From Inia geoffrensis (taxonomy: Eukaryota; Chordata; Mammalia; Artiodactyla; Iniidae): a stretch of DNA of 64,000 bases. Position 1 is the first letter of the stretch; each line of letters starts with the position of its first letter. Positions 13,501 through 26,100 of the stretch are shown here, piece by piece. Location: positions 61,416,436 through 61,480,435 of the forward strand of contig CM070917.1 in NCBI GenBank assembly GCA_036417435.1, in the 5' to 3' direction. The position numbers and the translations under genes are program-made. The notes beneath the pieces are model-generated. The model saw nothing but the letters and a program-made list of their open reading frames with translations. It ran no database searches and was not told the DNA's origin.

Positions 13501-16500
13501 GTGGAGAGTCTGCTTGAGAGGTATTCAGATCCCCCCTCCCTTAGACTACACAGCCAGAACTGCCCTCCCACACCCTGGCAAAAGGCTAGCAGATGATGCT
13601 CACTGGAAAAGTTCAAACAAAGAATCTCTGGACTTGGGGGACCGAGGCACAGCTAAGGGCTGGACTCAGTACTGAAATCAGGGGGTTAAGTGAATTCACA
13701 AACGTTGGATGTTGAGCCCTCCAGCCTGCCCCCCAACCCCAACTCTAAGCCCAGAATGCCAGCAGCCAGGCCATTGTTAGAAGAGAGGTAAACTGTTCTT
13801 TGGACAATCAGACGCCCCCAGGTGGGAAGACCAAAGAGACTGGTTTTGGAGGTCCCTCGCCAGACCCAGATGAGTCCCCAGAGAAGCCTAGCGTCCCCAA
13901 GCCCCACCATGCACTCAGTTGCAGTCAGGATTTTATTTTTTTTTGGCTGCATGCCATGAGGGATCTTAGTTCCTTGACCAGGGATCGAACCCATGCAACC
14001 TGTAGTGGAAGTGTGGAGTCCTAACCGCTGGACCGCCAGGGAAGTCCCCATGGACCACAATTAGGGGGTTTAAAAGTCTTAGTATGAGCAGACAACCAAA
14101 GATTCTCAGATGTATAAGGAACGCCTATCGTATGAAAGGCAATTGTAAAACAAGCCAACAGGGGGAAAACGTGGAAATAAAAACTATGCAGGAAGAGGAA
14201 ACCTTGATTTGTAGCCTCAGAGACGTATAGAAGATACTGCCTTCTTATTTCACGGACACAGTGACACAAACGTTTAGCAAACAAACAAGGCTCCCAGAGC
14301 TTAAAAACATAGAAATGAAAAAATCAATAGAATATCGGAAGAAAAGTTGAAATGTTCTAGGAAGTGGAGCATAAAGGCAAAGCTATGGAAAACAGAAGAG
14401 AAAAGATATGAAGAATAGAAGGTCCAACAGCCAACTAATGGTTCTAGAAAGAGAGAATGGAGACTATAGAAGGAAGGAATCACCGATGACGTACATAATT
14501 TAAGAGTTTCTACAAAGGTCCACCGAGTGCCCAGCCCAATCGATGATGAAAGCGACCCTGGGAGCTAAAAGATAACGCAGCAATGCTCTGAAATGACTTT
14601 TTAAAAGTATTTATAATCCAGAATCCTTTACTCAGCCAGACTTTTTTTTTTTTTTTTTTTTGGCCTCGTGGCTTGCAGGATCTTAGTCCCCCAACCAGGG
14701 ATTGAACCTGTATCCTCAGCAGTGAAAGCACGGAGTCCTAACCACTGGACCACCAGGGAATTCCCTCAGCCAGACTTTCGGTGACGTGTGATTGTATAAT
14801 AAAATCTCTTGAAAAGTTTATCCCTCCAACACACCCTTTTTCAGGTAGCTACTGGAAGTTGTGCTCCAGCAAAATGAAAGTGTAACCCAAGAAAGAGGAA
14901 GCCAGGAGGTGCAGGAAGCATGCGATTCTCCGGGAGAGAGGCAAAAGGGACACACAGGGAGATGGGACAGGGAGATTCCAGGGTGGCAGCCATGTGCAGG
15001 TACGGAGGGATCAGGGCCCAGATGGAGCAGGTCAGAAGGCTCCATAAGCGTCCTACTCAAAAAGACAAGGTGCACAGAATACCTGGTACGTCTGAACGTC
15101 GAGATGTAGACAGCCAAAGAGTTTGAATTTGAATTAGTGACTAGTGCATAAAAGACTAAGCAACTGAAAAAAAAAAAGCAAAATGAGCACAAGCTCTAAG
15201 AAAAACGTATGCAGGAAAGGAAAAATTATTAGAGATTACTCTGTGGCTGAGCTGTGAATAATGTTGATGGACTCAGAGTCGTATAGACGAAGATGTACTG
15301 AGCTAACAAGATCATGGTGTATCACGTGGTGGAAGGGGTGTCCCTATATGGAGCAGAGTGAGGAAAGAGAAAGTCTCATTTCCGTAGTAGGAAGTCAATA
15401 GATAATGCCTAAAACTGAAAAATTAACATGCAGATAAATGCCAAAATGGTCAGCTACAGAGGTAAAGGCGGTTTTCTCTAAAGAAGAGGAAAAGGGACAG
15501 AAAGAGACCTGCTGGTTTTTTGTCACAAGCCTTGTGGAAACTATTTAAACTATGTGATTAGTAACTTTGATTAAAATTAAAAACTTTTTTTTTTTAAAGC
15601 CTGGCAAATGCACAAGGATGTTAACTGTGGCACCGTGAAATATCAGAAATTGCCTAAATGCCCCCTGATAGTGGTAACAAAGTGCTCTGCCATCATTCAA
15701 AATGAGGATGGAAAGTGTATGATCACAGAGGGAAACCCACAATATGTTCAATTAAAAAAAGAAAACAAGGGACTTCCCCCGTGGTGCAATGGATAAGACT
15801 CCTCGCTCCCAATGCAGGGGGCCTGGGTTCAATCCCTGGTCAGGGAACTAGATCCCACACGCATGCCACAACTAAGGAGCCCTCGAGCCGCAACTAAGAC
15901 CTGGTGCAACCAAATAAATAAATATTTAAAAAAAAAAAAAAAAAAAAGAAGGGAATTCCCTGGCAGTCCAGTGGTTAGGACTATGCACTTCCACTGCAGG
16001 GGTCATAGTTCCAACCCTAGTCAGGGAACTAAGATCCCACAAAAAAAAAAAAAAAAAGAAAAGAAAAAAAGATGACTTTTAAAATATTAATTTGCTACCC
16101 CCAAATGCTGAGTCTTTGTGGTTTTCTAGATGTGCCGAGGAAGTGAAGACCCCGGGGGAAGAGGCCGGCAGAGCGAGAGTCCACTACAACGTGGAGTTCA
16201 CCTTTGACACGGATGCTCGGGTGGCCATCACCATCTATTATCAGGCCACCGAAGAGTTCCAGAATGGGATTGCCAGGTAAGAACAAAGGACCAGGGGAGC
16301 CGCGTCCTTCCTAGACGGGTTAGGGTCTGTGCCTGACGTGCTCATCTGTGGAGGAAAACATTCCTTTTCTACACCCAGGTGAGAGCTGGTTCCTGAATTT
16401 AGACTTTCTTCTACACAGCCTTACTTTTTCACCTTTTCCCCTTCAAACTATGCCATCTTGGTACAGTGACAGATAGCAGCATAGTCCTTCAGGTCATCAT

Positions 16501-17115
16501 GATGCTGTTAAAAATCTATTAAGCTACCTTTCTGTGGATATGTGGGTTGAATAGATAACTTTAATAGCATTGCCAAGCAAGGGCAAAGGAAAGAGATTAT
16601 AAAGAAGATCTTTTCTTCTCTTTTCTCTTCCACTCTGTACTGTTGACAACCGAGAACAGGCATGAGACAGAGGAAACTGTCAGTAACTTTTGCTTTGCTT
16701 CCCACTTTGATCAACAGCTACATCCCCAAAGACAACAGCCTGCAGTCAGAGACGGTGCACTACAAGCGTGGGGTGTGCCAGCAGTTCTGCCTGCCCTCCC
16801 ACACCGTGGACCCCTCCGAGTGGGCTGAAGAGGAGGTGAGCTGCCGGCTGGCGGAGGGGCCCGGCCGCTGGGAGAAAGTGCAGGGCAGGTTCTGCCCACA
16901 GGTTCTGTCCTGAGCCACTCAGGACCCTGGCCAGCAGCAAAGGATGGGGCCTGGGTACTCGAAGGCCATGCTCCCCTTCAGCCTTGTAACATCTTCATGC
17001 CCTGGGAAGGATACATCTAATTTTTCTATCCCAAAGTAGCCCATTAACCCAGGATATTTTGAGAAAGCCGTGCCCAAAGGAAAGACCTGCAGGTTAGAAG
17101 CCTTTACGTCTAGGG

Positions 17116-17146
<31 letters not shown>

Positions 17147-20100
17147 GTGGTACGCGGGCCTCTCACTGCTGTGGCCTCTCCCATTGAGGAGCACAGGCTC
17201 TGGACGCGCAGGCTCAGCGGCCATGGCTCAGCAGCCATGGCTCACGGGCCCAGCCGCTCCGCGGCACGCGGGATCCTCCCGGACCGGGGCACAAACCCGT
17301 GTCCCCTGCATCGGCAGGCGGACTCTCAACCACTGCACCACCAGGGAAGCCCTATCTAGGGGATTTTTTACAAAGAGACTGCTGGCCTTCAATTCTACGG
17401 ACTTAGGTAGTTAACCAGGTTGATGGAAGAGGTGCAGAGATGAGGTTCAGGCTTCCTGATGAGACCTCCCTTTTCTGACGGATTACTGTGCCCTTTAAAT
17501 GTGTTAAGTCCCTTTTGTTTTTTCTTTTTCCTTTTCTTTCAGCTTGGCTTTGACCTGGACAGAGAGGTTTACCCGTTAGTGGTCCATGCTGTGGTGGATG
17601 AAGGAGATGGTACGGGTGCTTCCTGTCTTCTTGGGCCGCACACGTGCCCGTATGTAGCGTGCGGGCCTGGCAGCGGCTGCGGCCTCAGAACAGCACGCCT
17701 CCCCCGTGGGTATCAGGCAGTTCCCACATCCCCACTCACTCTGGCTCCCACACTTCTCGGGCAACGAGAGTCCTACTGGGTGACGTAACCTGCCCCTTTC
17801 CGTGACAGCCAGAGGGTTCGTTTTGCCAGACGGTGGGACCCGGGGAAGGCGAGTGGAATCGAGGTGCGTTGTTGGCTTGCTTCTTCTTCATCCATGTGCC
17901 TTTATTTGTTGCAGAGTATTTTGGCCATTGCCACGTCCTGCTGGGCACTTTTGAAAAGGTCAGTGGGTAATGTTATAGGGCCTCGCTTTGGTACACGTTG
18001 CTCTGTCTTTCCTGCGAGGACACGTGGAGCCCTGTTCTCTGGCTGCCTGGGCTCGGCAGAGTGGGTCCGGCTCGGAGGCTGCGCAGGGAGCTGGGGGAGG
18101 CACCACACCGGGGGCGACGCCACCGACTTGCTGCATGACCTTCAACTCCTTAGGCCTCGTTTCCTCTTCTTCTTTTCTTTTTCTTTAATATTTATTTATT
18201 TATTTATTGGCTGCGTCGGGTCTTATTTATGGCACTCAGGATCTTCGTTGTGCTGCCAGGGCTTCTCTCTAGTTGTAGTGCATGGGCTCAGTAGTTGCGG
18301 CGCTCGGGCTTAGTTGCCCCACAGCATGTGGGATCTTAGTTCCCTGACCGATTCTTAACCACTGGACCACCAGGGAAGTCCATCATTTCCTCTTCTCAAA
18401 GCAGAAGGGCTAGACTATGTGCTTGAAGACCCTTCCCGTATTAGGAGTCTGTCATTCCACACTGGCAGGGTGGGGGGGGGGGGGGCTGGGAGGGGGGGCC
18501 TCCAGGAGGTGTGTAATTGAGAGAAGTAAGAAAAGAACAGCTGATCCTCGTTGCCCTCCTTCATAACTGTGTATTTTCACTCCAGCACACAGATGGGACT
18601 TTCTGTGTCAAGCCCCTCAAACAGAAACAAGTAGTAAGTATTCGAGGGCCAGGGACTGTTGGTGTACCCCCTTCTCTGTCTCCACTCTTTTGCTAAAGCA
18701 CTCTTCTTTCCCTTCCACCACCCCCCCCGGCCTTTTTTTAAATCAAAGAAGAAAAGCAAACAGGGAATGCTTTTCTGTGTTGGAAACTACTTGGGTGGCC
18801 TGAAAGGAATACTGATTTTTGGTATCTCTGTTGTTCCAGAATCGTTGGTGGTGAGGCAGCCATCATCTTGAGCAGAGGACTTTAGAAAATGAAAGGACAA
18901 GATTTATCTCCTGACTTTAGGGTTAGGGAGAATGTTTTTATTTAAAATGCCAGGGTGAGAAACATTTCCAGCTAAAGGATAAAAGTATTGGGGTCCAGTT
19001 CAAGGCCAGTTGGAACTCTTGGCTTAATTTATCCCAACATTCCTTTTCTCACATTCCAAGTTTGCTGGCCATCTGCCCCCTTCCAGAATGATCAGGCAAG
19101 TTATGCATATGTCTGCTGGAAGTCCTAACTGCGCCAGCTGTGTGGAAGCACTTTCCTTCCACTCTTGCAGGGGCAGGAGGAGGGTCGTGGAAGACAAGGA
19201 GGGGAGAGGTGTCAGTGGCATTGCCAAGGGAAGGTGTGTCATCACACAAGGGTGTGGAGCAGTCGGGTGGGGGGCAGGGTAGGCCTCGGGTTGAGATGCA
19301 AAGAAAGCCCCCCCCCGCAGATGGGTGACAGATATCTGAAATTCTACATCATCATTCATTCTTTCAGGTATTAAGTGCTCTCCACCCTTAATGAGGCCAA
19401 TAGTAGTCAGTAATACTTTAGTATGAATGTTGATAATGTCCTTTCCAATATAATCACTGTGTTAAAGCAAGTTTTAAGAGAGGCAGAGGAGATAACAGAT
19501 CCTGAGCCCAGGGTACGACCTGGAAAGGCCTGGCCTCAGTGAGTTGCCTCATGGGAAGGCCTGGTTCCCCAGGACTCCTGGATGGGATGGAAAGGCTAGG
19601 GTAGCTCAAGGGAAATGGTTTATCTCTTCTTCTGTCGCTAGATTGGCATCAGCAACAGCCTTTGTCAGACTGGAGAGTGGGATGCGACATCGGTGACAGG
19701 CTGGGCCTTAGGGGCGGGGATAACTGGGACAGGGTGGGGGGCAGGGGAGAGGAGTGGGCAGGTGTAAAGAAACAAGGGAGGGGCCAGCTTTGGCACCAAC
19801 ATGGCCCAAGCTAGTGGGAGTCAAACTGGGCATTGAAGTTGAGGTTCTAATGTTTTTTGGTTTTTTGGGGGGTTTTTTTGGCTGTGCCTTGGGGCTTGCG
19901 GGATCTTAGTTCCCCAACCAGGGACTGAACCCAGGCCCCCTGGCGGTGAGAACGCTGAGTCCTAACCACTGGACCGCCAGGCAGTTCCCAAAGTTGAGGT
20001 TTTAAGGAGCAGGGCCAACAGAGGTCATATTTTGCCGCGTGTTGGAGATGGGGTGGCTCCGTGGCCCTGGAGGGGGCGCAATCAGCCCCCCCTTCAAGGT

Positions 20101-23100
20101 CCTGCTCTCTCTTTGCTTCTGCACTTTCCCCTCTTTTCCTTGCCCATTTCTTCTCTTTCTTCCCCATTCCCGTTGCTTCCCATTTGTAATGTCTAAACTT
20201 AGCTTTTATTATTACATAGCCAATGCTTCTGACACGTGGTCTTCCATCCTTTTCCTAGTTTCCTCCTTCCTTGACTGTCCGTTATAGTGACCTGCAGTAC
20301 GAGTGTTACTGTTGTATTTGCGCACGTTCCCTGTTGGGCATAAGGGCGGGTGAATGAAGCATTTGATTTCCGTTCCCCTCCCAGAGAGAACACATAAGTA
20401 AATAAGAGCCTCCTTCACTCTTCTAGGCCTTTGATTTTTTTCATTGTGAATCAGTAGTCCTTGGTTACCGAAGGAGGTTGGGGGGTGGGGGGTGAGTTCC
20501 CACTCATCTCTTGGTAGAACCAGCCTGCCCTTGAACTTTTCCATTTGCTCTTCAGGTGGATGGGGTCAGCTACCTCCTTCAGGAGATCTATGGAATTGAA
20601 AACAAGTACAACACGCAAGAGTGTAAGGCAAGTTCCCTCCGCAGTTCTGAATGTACTCTTCCCAGGAGGCAGAGTGAGAACTTGTCTGATCCAGCCAGTA
20701 TCTAGGAACTTAGCATGCCAAACTCTGGAATCCGTTTGGTCCTAGAAGGGTATTTCTTCTTCCTCGTTTCAGATGATTATACTTATGTAACTTTGGAAGG
20801 GAGAATATAGGCTGGTTTGGATCGGTTCTTCGGCAGGGCTCTGCTCACTCAGTTCATTGCTCCCCACTTCCCTGGGTGGCCTCCTGGGCCCCTTCAGCTC
20901 TGACTTTCAGACAGGACCAGATCTCAGCCTCAGAGGACGAGCTTGAGACAAACGGTTGCCAGAAGAAGTGAAACTGAGTGTGCCAATGCACTTGGTAAAC
21001 TACCGAGTTCAATGTAGTTTACCAAGTGCATTGTCTCAGCTCTGCAGGCAGGCCGCCTTCGAAAGAAAGTATGTGACGTGAGGGTCTTTGTGACACTGGC
21101 TAAATTTCTGTCCCCCGGCCAGGTGGCTGAGGATGAAGTGAGTGATAACAGTGCCGAGTGTGTGGTGTGTCTCTCAGACGTGCGGGACACCTTGATTCTG
21201 CCCTGTCGTCACCTCTGCCTGTGTAACACCTGCGCCGACACCCTGCGCTACCAGGCCAACAACTGCCCCATCTGCCGACTGCGTAAGCCCCGGAGGCCCT
21301 GCTGGGTCTCCGAGGTCAGCCCTCGGGGGAGAAGGGGTCGTGGCTTCTGTGTGGGCTCTCGTCCATCCTGACTCCTGCATCCCCGTGTCCTGATGGCCTG
21401 TTTTCTTCTTCACAGCCTTCCGGGCACTGCTTCAGATCAGAGCCATGAGGAAGAAACTGGGCCCTCTGTCCCCAACGAGCTTTAACCCCATCCTCTCATC
21501 CCAGACATCCGACTCAGAAGAGCATTCAGTAAGTTGGGCTTTTTTCACCTTTTGTCCTTCCTCACGTGACTTTGTGGCAAGTAATTAAACCTTGGCATTC
21601 TGAAGTACTGAGTAAGCCAGCCGAGATCATGTTGTGTTAAAAACCAGCCAATAGTACAGTGGAAAACGAGGTCCTGATCATTAAAGGCTCCCCTTTCCAC
21701 CTTGGGGACTCAGCGTCCAGTTAACATTTACCATCCCTAGAGCTGTCAGCTTGCTGTTCCACTCCAGTGTCTGGGCGGATGGGGGTGGGGATGGGGTCCA
21801 GCTCTGGAACGCCCCCAAGCAGAAACAAGGGGATGATTGTTTGGGATTTAGATACAATTTACCATTTTTATCTGAATCCTCCGAGAATGTAACTGTTTTT
21901 CTTTGTTTTATTTCGTGGCCTCAGGGACTGGGAGCCACGTAGATGAAATAATTCACCTCTGCCTCGTGGTGTAAGTGATGGTGTCAAGCCTCCACACTTT
22001 GTAGTTGTAGACCAGAAGGTCTTGTCTTTAGGTTAACACGCTAGTGGAAGAGATTAATTACCAATTATTCAGTAAATGGTATTGGAATGATTAGGTAGTG
22101 CTTTAGGGAGGAACAATGAGTTTAGCACTTCACTTCTTACCAGATAACAAATTCCAGGCGGAGTAACTAGTTAACTGCACTAAAAACAGAGCAAGCCAAA
22201 CATTAAAAACCTAGAATAAATTATAGATGATTCTTTAGTTGACTATGGTTGGGAGAGGGCTCTCTAAGCTTGAAAACAATGGAATGCTACCAAAAAAAGA
22301 ACCTGTAGAATTTTTTTTTTTGGCTTCGCTGCGCGGCGTGTGGGATCTTAGTTCCCTGACCAGAAATCAAACCCGCACCCCCTGCTGTGGAAGTGCGGAG
22401 TCTTAACCACTGGACCGCCAGGGAAGTCCCGAACATGTAGATTTTATCGCATAAAAAAATTTTTTTTTAGATGTGTAAAAGATGACTAAAGTTAAAACCA
22501 AACAGCAAATCATTTAAAGGAAAAAAATGTACTCACAACATTTGCATCAGAGGAAAGGCTAGTATCTTTACCATAACTCACTTGAATGAAATAGTAGATA
22601 AATGGGCAAAGGATATATAAAAAATTTCTCAGAAGAGGAAACATAGCTGGTCAACAGTCATTTTTTAAAAAGTCAACCACGTTAAAAATCAACAACATGC
22701 AGATTAAGATGAGAGACCATTTTTCACCTTTCACATTTAAAAACTTCCTTTTTTAAAGATACCCCATGCTGGCCGAGAAGCAATTAAAACAGGTAGTCTG
22801 TACTGCTTGTAAGGGTGTAACTAGAAAGATCACTGAAAATAAACAAAACAAAACAGCTGTATATATTAAGAGCCTTAAAACCATTTGTACTTGGTAATCT
22901 AAGGTCTTAGAATTTGATACCCAGAAAGTGATCTGAGAAAAAGAGATTCACGCACAATAGACAAACAGATGTTCATCAAAGTGTTGTTTACCGTAGGAAA
23001 TGGACACAACTAAATAGCCAGCACCAGTGGAAGAATAAGGAAATGTATGGTATCTATGAAAAGGGATGCATGTGAAGGAAAATATTTATGCTCTGTGAGG

Positions 23101-26100
23101 TAATCGGGGTATAAAATTATCATGAACACATTGATCACAACTGTGGAAACAGTACAGAGGAAAAAACATTGGAAGAAAATAACACTAGAATGCTAACAAA
23201 AGTTATCACTTTGGGTGATTTGATGGTTGATGACTTTTTTCCTTCTTTCCACTTTTATGTATTTTCCAAAGTTCCTGTAATGAACATATAGTTCTACTAT
23301 AATTGGAAAAAATAAACAGTATTAAGAAGAAGTTCATCAGTAAAGCAGAGCCAAGGAACACGCGGTTCTCTGATATTTTATCTTTCTTCTGCTTCTAGTA
23401 CAGCTTTCCTTTGCCAGAGCCCCAGACTAGATGTAAAAGAAAGCGTTTTTCCAACGCAGAGGAAGAAACACGCTCATACCATAAAACGAAGAGTACTTAA
23501 TTAATTTCCCAACCTGTCTCTGATTCCCCTAGTCCTCAGAGAACATTCCACCGGGTTATGAAGTGGTATCTCTTCTGGAGGCCCTCAACGGGCCGCTTAC
23601 CGCATCCCCAGCAGTCCCCCCACTCCACATGCTTGGAGACAGACACCTCTCGGGAATGCTGCCTTCCTACGGCAGTGACGGCCACCTGCCTCCTGTCCGG
23701 ACGATCTCCCCCCTCGACCGCCTGTCCGACTGCAGCAGCCCAGGACTCAAGCTCAGAAACAGTCTCTCCAAGTGAGTAGCCAGCATGCAATAGTGTTCGC
23801 CCAGGGGTGCTTGATGAGGTGCTTTCAATCCATCTTTCACCTCCTCGGTGCTGGCTCGAGTCCCAAGTCCCAGGGCAGTGTAGACCCTCTGGGCTGTTCC
23901 CAGAGCTGCTCATTACACTGAAGACCTGGGCTAGCACCTGAGGGGTAGTTATCCCATCCCTTGGGAGAGGAAAATAAGATGGTACATGGGTACTTAGGAG
24001 GATCCAGACGGACGAACCTCTCATGTGTTCTGTTGTGGGAGGAGAGTATGGGGTATAGGGACAATGACATCGTTAGGGTCATTCAGGCCCCTGGGAGCAT
24101 CGCTTAGTCTGAGGACCGAAGGAACCTTGTGATCTGTGTTTCTTAGGCGTTTACATCCAACTAGGAGCAAGCCATAATAAGTTTCCGCGGCAGAGGAAAG
24201 GAGGGTATTTTACAGATGAAAATATTGAAAGCCTAAAAATGTCAGCGGTTTTCCCCCAGTTCAGACACAATTGTTTGAAAGAGCTAAAGGTAAAACTCCG
24301 ATTTTCGGACACCCAGAAGAGGTCTCAGACCCCCTGGTGCCCTTTCTCACGTCCCCGCCCCCTCCTTCCTAAGACTTAGGCTCCCTTCGGTTCCCCCCAG
24401 GGCCCTCTTCTCCCTGTGACATCAGGTTAAGGGGAGTGCAGGCGAGTTCTGTTCTTTACGGGGCACTGGCTGCAGCTGCTTCTGCCTCCGGGCTTATGCA
24501 GGTCCATCTCCCAGAATTCTTCGGTGCTGCACGAAGAGGAAGATGAGCGCTCATGCAGCGAATCCGAGACGCCCCTGTCTCAGAGACCGTCAGCCCAGCA
24601 TCTCAGAGAGGTGACGTGCAGTGCCCTTCCTTGTTTGGTTTTGGACTCCAGGTGCTCTCCTTCCTGGCTGCTGGCCTCTTCCGGCCCGTCTGCTCTCATT
24701 CATTCATCAAACGCCTTTTGAACCCTCTCTGAGACAGCAGCAAAGGTGTCACCAGACTCAGTCTTTTATTAGTGTACGGGGCCTGTGTTACTGACCAGGC
24801 ATACGATCCTTTATGCAGAGGGCAGCAGCAGTGGGGACACACAAAAGTCCTGCCCTCCTGGCGCTTACAGCCTTCGTGGTTGGGGTGGGGTGGACACAAA
24901 AGACAGTCAGTACAAAACGTATGTGTCAGGTGTTACTGGGGATCTGTGTGTCACATAAGGGTCGGGAGGCTCGCTTTAAAAAGTGGTCCACGTGGGGCTT
25001 CCCTGGTGGCGCAGTGGTTGAGAGTCCGCCTGCCGATGCAGGGGACATGGGTTCGTGCCCCGGTTCGGGAAGATCCCACATGCCACGGAGCCGCTGGGCC
25101 CGTGAGCCATGGCCGCTGAGCCTGCGCATCCGGAGCCTGTGCTCTGCAACGGGAGAGGCCACAGCAGTGAGAAGCCCGCGTACCAAAAAAAAAAAAAAAA
25201 AAAGTGGTACATGGACAAGGGGACTCCCCTGGCAGTCCAGTGGTTAGGACTCCGTGCTTCCGCTGCAAGGGGTGTGGGTTCGATCCCTGGTTGGGGAACT
25301 AAGATCCCACACGCCACGCAGTTGCAGGCAAAAAAAAAAAGTGGTCCATGGACAGAGGAGGTGAGACGAACTGTGCAGATGTCTGAGGAGGGCGGGTTCT
25401 GGACGCAGGCGCAGCCGGTGGAAAAGCCGGGTGGCTGAGTGGAAGATGGGATCCTCTACCCTGTGCGCCCTCACAGGTTTTATGTAACAGAGGTCAGCGG
25501 GCTGTCGAGCCCACCCCTGGTAAGGCGGTGGGCTAGGTGCAGCGGAGCATAGGCAGGTGAAAAGTGGTCCCTGTCCTGAGGAGCTCATGGTCCAGTAGGA
25601 GACAGGACATGTACATGAATAACAACACCACACCTGGCACATAGGTGTTAGTAAGTGTTTGTTGAATGAGTGAATGAATTTTAACCAGAGAAAGGAAGTG
25701 CTCCCAAAACAGAGACACTGACGTGCTGTGGAGGATTGCGCTAAGTGGAGGGAACCAGAAGCACTGTGATGGCGGGGCAGCGTTTGAGCTGAACGTCAGA
25801 ATTCCTTAGACACGAAGAGACAGGTGAGAGGAACATTCCTGGTGGCAGGGACAGTACACGTGCAGCACGGAGCAGAAGTGGGTGCCCTGAGCAGGCCAGT
25901 GGTACAGTGGGAACGTGGCTTCATGAGGGCCCACCTAGTAGAGGTGTGCAGACTGGATTAGGCAGGAGACAGACCAAGCCAGGCAGGAGGGTTGCCTGAA
26001 CCAAGGTGTTTTTTTTTTTTAATTTATTTATTTTTTTGGCTGCGCTGGGTCTCCGTTGCTGCACGCAGGCTTTCTCTAGTTGTGGCGAGTGGGGGCTACT

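Larger units (their letters stand above)
12780..15520 (+). mobile_element. HAL1-like (ORF1-only LINE) relic carrying three SINEs
   Basis: Segments such as 'ccaggtaaagatggaggatt' (12839), 'aggtccaacagccaactaat' (14421), 'gtccaccgagtgcccagccc' (14518), 'agctactggaagttgtgctc' (14847) and 'gagcaggtcagaaggctcca' (15024) occur in the order I recall for HAL1. Frames are broken throughout. It is interrupted by SINEs at 12981-13303, 13931-14049 and 14645-14764. Confidence 0.55.

Noticed and set aside
20621..20635. GT donors near the end of RNF157 exon 9
   Set aside because: Using either GT gives a stop codon soon after joining exon 10, whereas the GC donor gives the conserved frame into the RING.
24995..25100. 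tRNA genes at the heads of the CHR SINEs
   Set aside because: The heads descend from tRNA-Glu but are diverged, repeated about 34 times with target duplications, and do not keep a cloverleaf worth calling.
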